Source of the DNA: Corythucha ciliata
Taxonomy: Eukaryota; Arthropoda; Insecta; Hemiptera; Tingidae
NCBI GenBank assembly: GCA_038030265.1
Contig: CM075942.1
Coordinates: forward strand, 37,848,751 to 37,912,750
Direction: 5' to 3'
DNA: 64,000 bases
Shown here: positions 45,000-56,307 of the stretch, piece after piece
Layout of the letters: each line of letters opens with the position of its first letter
Numbering within the stretch: position 1 is the stretch's first letter
The notes under the pieces: generated by a model
What the model was told of the DNA's origin: nothing
The model's input: the letters and a program-made list of their open reading frames with translations, nothing else
The model's database searches: none
Made by a program: the position numbers and the translations under genes

Positions 45000-47900
45000 A
45001 AAGAGCCCGGAAGATGTAGTTTTTCAATATTGTTGGAGTGGCAAAAACAAGAGTAATTATAAAACACTCACTAATTACATATAAATCATTGTAATCCGAT
45101 TCATTTTTTTCTTAAAATAATATAAACATATATTGTTCGAAGGGCAAAGAATATAAGACTTGACGGCTTAAAGAAAAGTTTTTCCTTAATACCTTATTTG
45201 AAACCCTTCTTAGCTTGAAGTGTTGAAGATCGATGGAAAAGTGAGGATTTAAACAGAGAATATGGGACGAGTAAAACTTTGGGGTACGAAATTACAGTCT
45301 TTATTGTATAAAGGTCCTCTCGGGACAACAAGAAAAAAGAAGTTGTTTATTTTTCTCACGAGTGCAAACATTTTTTGTCGTTCCTTTAAAAATAAATACA
45401 GAATACCATAAAATAAGTAAAAGTTGCTTGAAGTCTGAGTAGGCCTCTCACCGGGGTTGTGCTGAGATATAGAGGGGTGAAATATCTTCTAGCTCTTACA
45501 TTGAATAAAACGCTTCAAAAGCGCCCATTGACGTTAACTCCGATTCGCATCATCCGCGTACCGCTCATTTCTGTGATGAGAAAATCATGTAATATTATTT
45601 TTTTTCTTGGGAGCTAATCAAAAGTCTGGTGTATTATGCAACACTAGTGCTCCTTATTAAATGTAAAGACTTTGTTGCTTTCTGCGTATGTTATTTTTGG
45701 ATGAATTTCTGTATGTTATTTTTGAAGGGTTACCGAATTTGTACGGTCGCATTACAACAATGTTGAACGCGGAATATTTATGGTTCGATTATAGTTGAGC
45801 AATAATCTGCCCATGCGTAGTCCGTTTTTTATCGCTATAGGAGATAAATAATAAGTACACGAAGTTCTCTTTCAAATGCGTATCGCGTGTGTGTGCAGTT
45901 TCATGATGAGTGTGTGAGTGAGGGAGATTCGACTTGAAAGGTTTGACTTTTCGCCCTCAAAAGGGATGTGAGTGAAGTTGTCTTGAAGAGTTCGCGACAC
46001 AGGAGTTGAGCGATGGGAATTTCTAGAAAACTAAAAGTTTTAATGGCTCCATCCTTTCATTGCGAAGAGTTCGGATTTAATTGCCTGTTCAGCATTATGT
46101 TTCTGTTTATTCAAATATAACTTATTGTTGGTCCCAGTTAATCACTATTTATCGTAAGTGTGAAGTGTTTGCACATTTATGCTCAGTTATTTAGAGTATG
46201 CAACTGTATTTATAGAGTTGCATTGCTTTACGTTCTTTAGGAAGGCATCGATAGTAATCTTTGCTACCTTAGCTTTGTTCGTTAGCTTCTGCCAGTACAG
46301 TAAACGCGACATTTGCCATGGGGAAACGTGATTTTGACCAATTAAAGTATTGTGTTTTGTTTTTTTGTTTTATTTTTAATAATGGAAGCAACCAGCGAAC
46401 AAAGCCAAAGTGTTGGTATTTGATTAATTCGTGAACTCATCAAAATAGAAGCTGAAGTTATTTTTAATCCGATAACGAAACTCATGGTTTCAGGCCTTCC
46501 TCACATTTTCAAAGCAAGCACTGATTTTCAGTGCAATACGAAGAGAACCAAAACGCACGTACGATTTCCTTGAAGAGTTTCACTTGTTGAGGGGTGTGGG
46601 GAAAGGTAGAGGCTTATATGAAGTGTTTTTCACGTCAGGTCTCACAATGGCGTCAGGGTGGCAAGAACGGTTTTCGTCCAGCCGGGCAGGTTTCATGAGG
46701 TTCCATTGGACTAAATTTCTGAGATCTGTGTGATTGTTGCCGCCCTGCATAAAAATCTTTGAGAGGCTGTTGAAAGGGTCTGAAAAGCCCTAGGGCTCCA
46801 AGAAATATTCTTGCCGGCTTTTTCTCTCTAATCCTCTATAAACATTATTTTGGCTGTAGAAAAAATAGTCATACGACACTGTAGGCAGCACTTTTCATTA
46901 AGTTCCCGGGTAGATAACCCTCACATGTAATGAGTTTCCTTTCTGCCTCTTTCCACTTATGGCGAAGAAAGACGACGCGACGTAATTTCAATTGGAAATG
47001 GTCAAGGCATTCAACAAAACAGTGACTTCAGAAGGGGCGTGATAGGAATTTAAAGGCACCCCTCGTCCCTCATTATGCCTCCCATTTGGTATTTTTTAGC
47101 TTTACCGTGCTGTACATGAAGTTTGCTATTTAATTCCGATGCAGTACTTTTGATTTGCGTGCATCGGGGTATAGCGCCCCCTTCCATGCCACTGTCAGAA
47201 TTTCATTACTTTGATTTATGTAAGAAATGCAGGTCTACTTTAAGAGCTCGTTACAAAGTGTTTCTATGTGCTAGGGCCAAGACCTATATTTTTAATTACT
47301 GGTCACCATGGTGCACGAAATGCTATTTCACTTGAATTCCGCGGAGCACTCATCTTGTAAACTCTTTCGATCCGGCTTACACATATTGTCGGACCGGGAA
47401 TGTCCCGAGATAGAAATTCAACTGTGTAGATCACATCTCTTCGGGTGAAACACGTGCTTGAGAGAAATGACATGTTGAGTTTACTCTCATTTCGAAATTT
47501 ATCCTCTCACAGACAACCGTGGGTTCTTGGAGAACAATAAGTGTATCGCTTCCGCTTCATTGAAAAACACTTCTTTTTCTTTCATTTTCTGAATCCTTCA
47601 AGTCAAAACAAAACAATGGACACAAATGAATGCACCCCTTCCCCCTCGTACACTCAATAAGCAACACAAACCCAATCGAACAGATTGACTTAACATGCAG
47701 CAAGCGTCTTTGTGTCAAATCGATCCTGGAAATAGGGCTTTTACTTCAAGCTAAGGGCGGTTTGATTTGATGTAACCGTTGTGAAATGATTGACAATTCG
47801 CATGGCATCCTCCCCCTTCCATAAAAACTCAACCATCTTCACATTCCTCCTCAACTTCCATTTTTCTTAACTTTTCATTATTGAATACCTACATTTTGAA

Positions 47901-49371
47901 AATCATGTTTCATTTCGTAGAGAAACTTCACAAATTTGAAATATTTCCCACGTAAAAAATGCATGCTGGTTTCGCTCAAGAGAAGCTCTCCCCCTCACAC
48001 TCAAGGTTTATGAAAAAGCTGCTCAAGTCAACAATACGTACCTATTCACTCTTTTGTGACTCGTAGAATAAGAACAATAAGATTGACTCGTTACATTTCA
48101 AGAGGATTCTTCTACATCCCTTCCAACCTGTTCCCATCTGCGATTCTCCACTCTAAACCCACGTTTGTCCCTTGAACCCTAACGAGTGTTCGGTTCTGAT
48201 GCTAAGGATGCACTTCAAATCAGTCGTTTTCCCTTTGCGTGGATGTTCTCTTTCGGAAAAGTTGCAAAGAGAGAATGTATGTGTATGTCAATACGATATT
48301 GTGAATATAAAGAAATAATAATAATAATAATACTGAATCTTTTTTGGTCACTCATTTTGTTATAGGTATACATTTTTTTTTCAGGTAAGAATCGAAGCTT
48401 AATTATTCGCAGTTGACGCATAAGAGGTATTGAAACTATCTGTATTTAATTACATGCTATGGTTTAATGTTTGAAAAGCCTCATTTGGTGCATCGAAAAC
48501 TAGATATGCCTTTTGTAGTGTAGAGACTGGGATTTATTCTCTGCGATATTCTGGAACATTTGAAACAAACTGATAAGACAATTTCAATTTCACCATCACT
48601 TGAAGGGGAAGGGTTTCACCAAAGCGTAGTTGAACGCTTAGGGGTCAGCCAGTGCACTCCGTAATTTCCATCTACAACAAATCCTCGGGAACATGGTGTA
48701 AACTGGTTCTGGTGAATAAGAATGTAATAAAAAAGTTGCGATGACTCATGGTAATTTACGTGACATATCACAAAAATTGGTGCTTTGGAAACCGAAGCAA
48801 TAACAGTCAAATTTTTCCTCGAATCTAAGTGGACGAGTACAACTGAGTTTTGTCCGTCCTCTTGTTAGGTCCCGGGGAAAAATGAAACTTATTTTATGAA
48901 GCTTTTAACGCCGCTTTATTTCACAATTCCACTTCCGGACATTTATTAGCAAATGGTTGATATCGTATATTTTAAGCAAATTGGCCTTGTAATACTGCTG
49001 AAACACAATGTTAACCAAATTTATGTAAATTAAAGTGAGGTCTCGGGTTGGTGGGTGGGAGGAGGGTAGAAGAGCTCTCATGGGAGAGAGCTCACTAGGA
49101 GAAGTTATTTCCGACGAATAACTGGACTGGAATAAGAGTGGAGGTCGTGGTGAAGGAACTTTAATCTTGCTTTATTGTAATCTCAAATCAGGTACGAAAT
49201 TGGTGGGTCATTATTCGTAATTGATAGCTCGTCCCCTTAAAAATTGCTTCACTTTGAAGGGGTAGCATCGAAATAAAGTGTAAATATGTTCTTCTAAATC
49301 GGCTAGCTAGATTGATAGGATTACTTGTTTTTTTAAACTTACTTTTTGTGTACTACTATGAATAACTATAC
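45000..49371. other. No gene seen
   Basis: More than 4 kb with no supported gene or transposon end. Includes an AAT microsatellite at 48312-48332. Confidence 0.4.
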
Positions 49372-49648
49372 TATAATCACGAAGAGATATTGTCTTCCCA
49401 CACGTCTTTTTTAATATTATTCCTAACCGGTTTTCGGTTTACAAGAAAACTATCTTCGGGGAAAAAAGAATTCTTGTCAAAAACCTCTACAAATCTTTTT
49501 TTCGTGTAGAGCACGACAACCACGGAGGTTTTTGACAAGAATTCTTTTTTCCCCGAAGATGGTTTTCTCGTAAACCCGGTCCATCTTGAAAACCGGTTAG
49601 GAATAATAAAAAAGACGTGTGGGAAGACAATATCTCTTCGTGATTATA
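49372..49648. repeat. 277-bp palindrome
   Basis: Arms 49372-49488 and 49529-49648 are near-perfect inverses (TATAATCACGAAGAGATATT at the outer ends). Each contains CCCCGAAGATRGTTTTCT, GTAAACC and GAAAAC read outward. The right arm has an extra ~14 bp (GGTCCATCTT region). The pattern resembles a decayed CTGAAGATGG...CCGAAAC motif of Penelope-type termini, which is an inference. Confidence 0.85.
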
Positions 49649-49649
49649 T

Positions 49650-50309
49650 ATCTACAAAAAAATCCCACAATATCTACGCCATAAGATGGAACTATGAATA
49701 ACGTTAACAACCCCGTTCCCCTATCCTGAAGCTAAGGAAAATGTGTTGAGTTAGAACTTATAAGTGGTAACATTCAGAGCTGGATTTATTCACTTTACTT
49801 GAGTATGTATGCGAAAATTCCTTTAAACGTAGGAAATGCGACAGTCAAGAGATGCTGTGTCTCATTATAACTTTAGCGGCGTAGTGCCGCTACTTTTCGC
49901 TTTCACACGAGCTTCAGGCTAGGTAGGAAAGTGGGTATATGTCATGTCCCTTGCGGTAGCCTAAATTTGTCATTTACAGTTGCAGTCATCCCCCTCGTAT
50001 TGATCATTCCTACTGCTATGTACGCGTTTATTAGATATTTAGCGGTCTACGCTAAATTTAGTTGTTTGGGTAGGGTGGTTGCTAATTTATAAAAGGAGGG
50101 ACCATCTCCTTGAGCTTCCGTTAGAAGTTAATCTCATTTCCGTGTAGCTGCCAGTTATAACATTGTCAATCTGCCAAATGATGAATATTGTAAAATCATG
50201 AAACTTTACCATCTGCATTTGACAGATTTTGCTACCTTGGTTCCACATTGCTCCAAAACACCTCTAAAGGTATACCTACGTTTTCAGTCGGGAGAAAAAT
50301 GTTCTCGAG
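49650..50309. other. No gene seen
   Basis: AT-rich non-coding sequence. Nothing recognised. Confidence 0.45.
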
Positions 50310-50370
50310 CAGTGGCGGCTCGTGGCCTCTTGACGGAGTGGTGCACGCCGTATTGATAAATATCGTTTAT
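50310..50370 (+). repeat. hAT-like MITE end
   Basis: CAGTGGCGGCTCGTGGCCTC is a common hAT-type terminus in animals. The inverse end was not found nearby. Confidence 0.35.
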
Positions 50371-50882
50371 TAAAAACTTCTGCGAGATAGCGGATTTTGT
50401 TTAACCATAGGCTGAATAGGCAGTTCACGAATAGGAATTCGTGGTGTAGGTAAAAACCAGAATGCCTTGTGGGAAAAGTTCGGGATTCGGATAAATTCGT
50501 TCTTGGACAACGTACATCACAAGCGTTCAATAGGTCCCCATATTGCCCTGCATGGCCATTTGAGAAAAACTCAAACCCAACACCACTTGGACGTGTCGAG
50601 CCACTCAGCTTTTAATAAGTATATAAGATTTCGAGTTCTTGCTTGATCTCAATGCCTGATCTCAATCCTCTCGAGAAAAGACCAAGAGCCAGCAGATTTT
50701 GACACTATTCATGCTAAAAATAACTCGAAACTGCGTGCCTGTACTGCTGAATTAACACACTTCTTCTGAGGACGTGATAATTAATTTTAAAGCTTTTTTG
50801 TATCGAAATTAAAGTTATTTCGGACTTGTAGTTTTATAAACAACAGTGACATAGTGCTTTATGTGTCGTGAGAAAAAGAAAC

Positions 50883-50954
50883 TGCCACGGAGCGGGAATC
50901 GAACCCGGACACCGTATCTCCGGTACGGCTCTTAGACCACCAAGACACCGCGGC
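50883..50954 (-). tRNA. tRNA-like sequence, 72 nt, anticodon unclear
   Basis: Acceptor GCCGCGG pairs with CCGTGGC (one G-U), followed by discriminator A. D stem TCTT/AAGA encloses GGTGGTCT. Anticodon stem CCGTA/TACGG is perfect. The T arm has GGGTTCGATTCCC, matching a B box; TGGTGGTCTAAGA matches an A box. Oddities: the anticodon loop CCGGAGA has C instead of U at position 33, and the T-stem base is imperfect. A TTTCTTTTT run follows, a pol III terminator. It may be a tRNA pseudogene or a SINE-like promoter. GGA would read as Ser, but the long variable arm of tRNA-Ser is absent. Confidence 0.45.
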
Positions 50955-51185
50955 GACCAGGAACTATTCAACTCCGGGCCATCTCTTTCCCCCACGACAA
51001 CACCATGTTTTGTTTGCTCGGTCCCGATTTCCCATCCCATCAGATCGTTGACATCACCGATGAGTCCCATCGGTGGTGTTGCTAAATGTCAACGATCTAA
51101 TGGGATGGGAAATCGGGACCGAGCAAACAAAACATGGTGTTGCCGTGGGGGAAAGAGATGGCTCGGAGTTGTATAGTTCCTGGTC

Positions 51186-51229
51186 GCCGCGGTGTCTTGG
51201 TGTCCGGGTTCGATTCCTGCTCCGTGGCA
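51186..51229 (+). pseudogene. Deleted tRNA-like copy
   Basis: Same acceptor, D arm start and T arm as 50883-50954, but about 28 nt including the anticodon arm are missing between TCTTGGTG and TCCGGGTTCG. Same T-rich terminator follows. It cannot fold as a tRNA. Confidence 0.6.
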
Positions 51230-51260
51230 GTTTCTTTTTCTCACGACACATAACACACTA

Positions 51261-52284
51261 CTTGTTCTCCTTTACATAAATGTGAAATTTGGAACTGCGC
51301 ACATTAAAAGACTGAACCACCTCCCACAAAGCGCACCTCGAAGGAAAGAAAAAAATACCGACACGACAACAATAAACAATACCCCGACTGAAAACTGGAG
51401 AAAACCGAGAGGTTCCTTTTTCCTCCTATCACTACTAGACAACGTTTTTCTACTCCCCATACTAAACCCAGCTTAATGAAACGCCAACACTTATAGAAAG
51501 AGTAAAAGTTGTCGAACGCTCATTCTCAGTTCCACATAGAAATGCTTTGGAGCTCCGGGTTGGTGGCCGGATTTGTGGATGAAGCGTCGAAGGTAAGGGA
51601 GAGAAAAGAGCCTTTTACGCACTCAATTTTCTGCGCGTTCGGGGCACAGTACAGGGGCGTACCATGACATTTTGATGCCCGGAGCGGTGGTCATGGTAGA
51701 TGCCCCCCCCTCACTATCAAAAAATGCGAGTATCGGGCTACTCGCCTCAATCGGAAGTCATCCAGGGCTTAGCGTAGGGGAAACTTTCAGGGTTCTCGGG
51801 GAAATTTTATCCCAAACATCGTATTCGATTTACCTGGGAAGGACCTATTTAAGATATGCGCAACTTTTCCTCCTTCGGTTAATCAAAAGACCTCAATTCC
51901 GCGAGGTTGGCTCTGTCAAATTCTTCCAGCGTTCCACACTAACTTGGCGCGTGGAGGGACGGAGCGTGTTTGCGTGAAACACTGACCGGTTGTGGGATGC
52001 AACCCGCAGCTTCTGGCACGCTCTGTCCAGTTCTTAGACTGTTTTGCCTCCAAAGAGAGCCATGGCATCGCCAAGACTCAGCTTTCGGTCAACTTCATTG
52101 TAGTTTTTGCGCCTCCTCCCACTAACTGGCAGCCGTTATACTGTTATAGATAACTCTTGGGGGTGCCCTGGTCTGCAATGGAACATTTTGTGCGGTTTTG
52201 GTGTGTCTTGGCAGACCTGAAGCCACAATTTCTTTCACGGAGCACCTGATAACTATGGGCGCTGGGCAGTTGAATAGATGTGGA
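51261..52284. other. No gene confirmed
   Basis: CAGGGGCGTACCATGAC at 51652 looks like a lone hAT-type end. A 101-residue frame (51672-51977) has no recognisable domain. Confidence 0.4.
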
Positions 52285-52622
52285 GTTTCGTGTCTGTCTG
52301 TCTGTCTGTCCGCAAATCCTTGTAACAAGCATATCTTCCATAGTTTTTATCCGAATTTGATGAAATTTTCAGGGAATATATGTGTTGGCTAGCAGAGGGT
52401 CCCCTATCAATTTCGTCAAAATCGTACAAGGGGGAGGGGGTGAAAATAGGGGTTGAATTCTCAAACAAATCAGCGGTTAAATTTACAATATTTCCTACCT
52501 CATTTGACCCATTGTTGAAAGATGCTCATGTTTTGTTTTTTAAAATGATTTGAGAAAACAGTAAAATATGTTAACAAAAAAAGCGAGGAAGCACTGTGCT
52601 ATAATCATTAGCAGACGTTTTT
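52285..52622. repeat. Dispersed repeat, copy 1
   Basis: From GTTTCGTGTCTGTCTGTC through GGGTGAAAATAGGGGTTGAA to AGCAGACGTTTTTTT. About 99 percent identical to 55433-55768. Contains a TCTG microsatellite (52292-52312). The fragment TATCTTCCATAGTTTTTATC recurs in both. Confidence 0.9.
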
Positions 52623-54424
52623 TTATTTATTATTACGATTTTTGGTTTAAGTCAATTCTTCATTTCCAGTTTGAAATTTGAATAAAAAAGAGGTGATGGT
52701 GACCTCGTGGGAAGAGGTTTTATAAAATAAATTTTTGAAACCTATTTGGCCTGGGGAATGTCTAAAAATAAGGTCTACTGCATGGGTCTGGATAAAGGGT
52801 TGTAAGATTTATTCTGCGTTAAGTTTGTGAAAAAAGAAACAAATAAACAACAATGAACAATATTTTTTCGTATAAATTCACCGAGCTAACAATATTCGAT
52901 AATTGATTGGAAGTTTATTGAAAACTTAGTTCACGGATATATTGAAAACTAATTCTTAAACGCGGGAAGGAGTTGAGAACACGGGATTTTCATTATCGGA
53001 AAATCGCGAAACAAGAAAATGTCTTCGAGCTGTTACTAGAAAAAAAGAAGAAAAAAAGCATGGTTGCTGGATGGTGAGGACGGCGGATGGGGCAGAGAAG
53101 GAAGGCCGTGATAGATTTGAGAAGAAGGCGAGTGATTCATATCCTCTTCGTTTCACAGCATTGTCAGTAATGAAAATCTTTTCAGCGGTATTACTCTAGT
53201 TAATAGGGCTGGTAGAAGAGTATTTTAAGAACTTTTAATATCCTTCGAACTGCCTGCCCCTTTCATGTGGGCAGATTAAAATGAAAAAGAGTCGGTTGTT
53301 TGAGATCGTCGTAAGGGGTAGTCTCCCATAAAAGCTGTCTTTGTTCCTTTAAATTCTTCAAATAAAAACTCGTGTTGATGGGTACAAAAGGCGTTAATGT
53401 TGTGTAGTAATTTTAAAACAACCAGAAACAAGGCTTCTTGCCATTGTAATAACGCGAACTTCCGAATTCCGAGGGACGTTGAAATTTAGTAAGTATATAT
53501 AAGTATATAAGATAATAAGATATAGTAAGTATATAAGATAAGACTTGAAGTTGTTGCAGTAGGGTATAGAGGGGTTTACAAGACCGGCCATAATAGCTTG
53601 CGATAGTTATCGAACACATCTTTGTTTCATTCATGTAGCGCTGGACCGAACTTCCTATTGAGCCTGTCAGCATGTGGTTTCGGTGCACAACACATGTTGC
53701 GTCAAGGAAGGTCGCTGTTGAAAAGGTTGCATGGATGGGGGTGGGGGCGTAATTGAATTCCTCTTGAGTGTGGGGTGAGTTTACGTTCGAAAATTTCGCG
53801 TCGATTTTTTTCGTCCTCGTATTAATACGTATGTCTCTTTGTCTCTGTATTGATTACATTTTATTCAAGGTATAGTTTCAGTATAGAAAGTATTGAAACT
53901 ATATACTCCCTCTACGCTTCCGCTGGCTCGGAAATCATTACTAGAAAATATTTCGCGTAACAATTATTATAGACTATCAACTTTTAGTATCTTTATTTTT
54001 CATTTTACCATTTTACGGTAACAGAAAACCCTTGCCCTTTTTTTCCGCTACGCAAACAAAAAATTGCCCGACTCCCCGTGCACATGGTCCGTAACCTTTC
54101 TATATCTATCTATCTGTGTACGCTGCCTTTCTCATCTCCATTTATGCATTTTTTAAATGCCGTTAGAGAGAACTTTGAATACCGCCTTTGAGGCCCTATT
54201 ATTTTTGTAGTCAAACAAAGAATGGTGGAATGGAAAAAAGAGGAAAATTCTCTCTCCCTTTTTTCCCTCTCTTCGCTCCACACGAAATGTGATGTCTAAA
54301 CGAGCATTCAGGTTGGCTTTTTTTTACTGAGTGAAAATATTGAGTGAAAATGAGGAACTTGCCATAGAAACGGAGAAATTGGAAAAACATGTGGAGGAAG
54401 GAAACGTATGGAGAGGCCCAAGAG
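52623..54424. other. No gene seen
   Basis: Contains a short tandem repeat of TAAGTATATAAGATA-like units at 53488-53545. The rest is featureless. Confidence 0.4.
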
Positions 54425-54615
54425 GACTTCCAGGCGAGCCAAAAATCTCCACTAGTGGGCGGGGCTAATTTATACACTACCTGAATGCTAGTGGTCGGAA
54501 GAATCTGATTTTATTTTATTTTAAGCGGGAATCGTGCTTAATTTCATATGATTGGATATTTTTATTTTCTGGCCACGCCTACTAGGGGTAATTTTTGGCT
54601 CCCTCACATATGGAC
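54425..54615. repeat. Inverted pair of a 45-bp word
   Basis: GGCGAGCCAAAAATCTCCAC with TAGTGGGCGGGGCTAATTT at 54432-54472, and its inverse at about 54567-54609 (CCACGCCTACTAGGGG, TTTTTGGCTCC). A third, direct copy is at 55261-55302 (GGCGAGCCCAAAATCGCCCC). Confidence 0.6.
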
Positions 54616-54668
54616 TGGCGGGGGTGGGATCATCTCCAGTATATTCATTCCTCCATTATAGAAAAACC

Positions 54669-54753
54669 AGCGAGCACAGATAAATAATAGAGACATATCT
54701 TGCATCACATTTCCTATCAAATACACTCCCTCTATTTCTTATCTGTGCTCGCT
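54669..54753. repeat. 85-bp hairpin
   Basis: AGCGAGCACAGATAAATAATAG on the left is mirrored by CTATTTCTTATCTGTGCTCGCT on the right (partly mismatched, written in part). Loop about 40 nt. Confidence 0.65.
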
Positions 54754-54780
54754 TGGGAAAAACACAAGTACGAAATAAGG

Positions 54781-55212
54781 AGGTCCGTTCCATAGTTTTG
54801 CTAGTGGTACAGCAGTGTAGAAAACCATGTGATCATTATAGCTTATTTTGAAAAATTGAATGAAACCATGATTTTTTTTTCAAAAGTGTAGCCCTCATGA
54901 AACAATAGCTCCGTTCCTTTGTCAGACCCGGACTACTCCGAGCAGCACGAGATTTTGTAACCTCGCGATTTATCATGTGGGATAACAGGGTAAAAATTAA
55001 AAAAGGTTAGAACTTTCAGTGCTGTTAGTGCAGCTCCGGATGACAAAGAACGAACCTAATGGGTCCGTTGTAAAACTATAACACGATTAATAGCGATTAA
55101 TCCATCCCTCTTATTATTTTACATGATTGTGTTGAAAACAACACCTCATCACGTGCTGACCAAGTGCTGAGCAATTTTTTGAGTTTCACAACAGGGCCAA
55201 TGGAACGGACCT
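54781..55212. repeat. MITE-like element, 432 bp
   Basis: AGGTCCGTTCCATAG at the left and CAATGGAACGGACCT at the right, 14 of 15 bases inverse. No target duplication or coding frame seen. It lies between copies of the 54425-type word. Confidence 0.5.
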
Positions 55213-55432
55213 ACGTCATGAAGGAAGAAATAATATGGTTAGACCAAAGAGAACTTTTAGGCGAGCCCAAAATCGCCCCTAGTGGGCAGGGCCTATTTTT
55301 ACACACCTACATGATTTTTGCTTCCGAGCTACGGAAGCATTGTTTTCACTTTTAGGAAATATTTTTTTTTTCTTCTTTAAAATCAAAATTTCCACTTGCA
55401 TTTCACGTTTTATACCTTCCTGAACAATTTCG

Positions 55433-55764
55433 GTTTCGTGTCTGTCTTTCTGTCTGTCCGCAAATCCTTGTAACAAGCATATCTTCCATAGTTTTTATCC
55501 GAATTCGATGAAATTTTCAGGGAATATATGTGTTGGCTAGCAGAGGGTCCCCTATCAATTTCGTCAAAATCGTACAAGGGGGAGGGGGTGAAAATAGGGG
55601 TTGAATTCTCAAACAAATCAGCGGTTAAATTTACAATATTTCCTACCTCATTTGACCCATTGTTGAAAGATGCTTATGTTTTGTTTTTTAAAATGATTTG
55701 AGAAAACAGTAAAATATGTTAACAAAAAAAGCGAGGAAGCACTGTGCTATTATCATTAGCAGAC

Positions 55765-55795
<31 letters not shown>
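55433..55795. repeat. Dispersed repeat, copy 2, with 30-T tail
   Basis: Direct copy of 52285-52622 with only a handful of substitutions and a shorter TCTG run. It ends in 30 consecutive T (55766-55795), where copy 1 has 7 T followed by ATTTATTATTACG. Recent duplication or transposition. Confidence 0.9.
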
Positions 55796-55796
<1 letters not shown>

Positions 55797-55926
55797 TGTT
55801 AAACTACGATATATGCCGCCGATATGCATGCTCAAAAGTCGTTGGTCTAGTCGACCGAAATCATGGCCACATATTAATAAAGACACTTCAAACGTGGAGA
55901 GATGACTTTTTTCGCCAAAAAGCTAA

Positions 55927-56303
55927 AGGGGGGTTTCAGACGGGCTTCCTCGACCCCTTTCCTGCCAACCCACTCCTAAACTTCACCCCATAATTTGGCT
56001 CAATTTCTGCCCCAATCTCTGACTTTGAAGTCAAATTTTAATCTTCAGGAAGTTCTACAGTGCCGTTAGATCTTGCTTTTTCAAATGTCACCCCTAAAAT
56101 AACCCAAAAACACTTGAGAGTTCGAATGTACTTTAGGGTTATTTCAGAGATGAAATTTGGAAAAGCTAGGTTTAACGTCACTGTAGAACTTACTGAAGAT
56201 TAAAATGCGGCTTTGAAATCAGGGATTGGTGCAGAAATTGAGCCACAATTTAGGGGTGAAGTTCAGGCGAGGGTGACTGGGAAGGGGTCGAGGAAACCCA
56301 ACC
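55927..56303. mobile_element. Foldback MITE, relative of 9474-9868
   Basis: Inverted arms share TTTCCTCGACCCC, TTCTGCACCAATC-like and TTCAGGAARTT words with the element at 9474. Right flank TTAA at 56304-56307; left flank CTAA at 55923-55926, likely a mutated TTAA. Arms are more diverged than at 9474, so the copy is older. Confidence 0.65.
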
Positions 56304-56307
56304 TTAA

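Larger units (their letters stand above)
50852..51260. repeat. Foldback element with tRNA-like arms
   Basis: Two arms of about 200 bp (50852-51060, 51065-51260) are inverses meeting at about 51062. Reading outward from the centre, each arm has a ~110-bp leader, a tRNA-like segment, a T-rich stop (TTTCTTTTTC) and CTCACGACACATAA. The right arm has lost the anticodon-arm part of the tRNA-like segment. Confidence 0.85.

Noticed and set aside
51672..51977. 101-residue open frame after a CAGGGGCGTA end
   Set aside because: Most likely part of a hAT-type repeat; no recognisable protein features.
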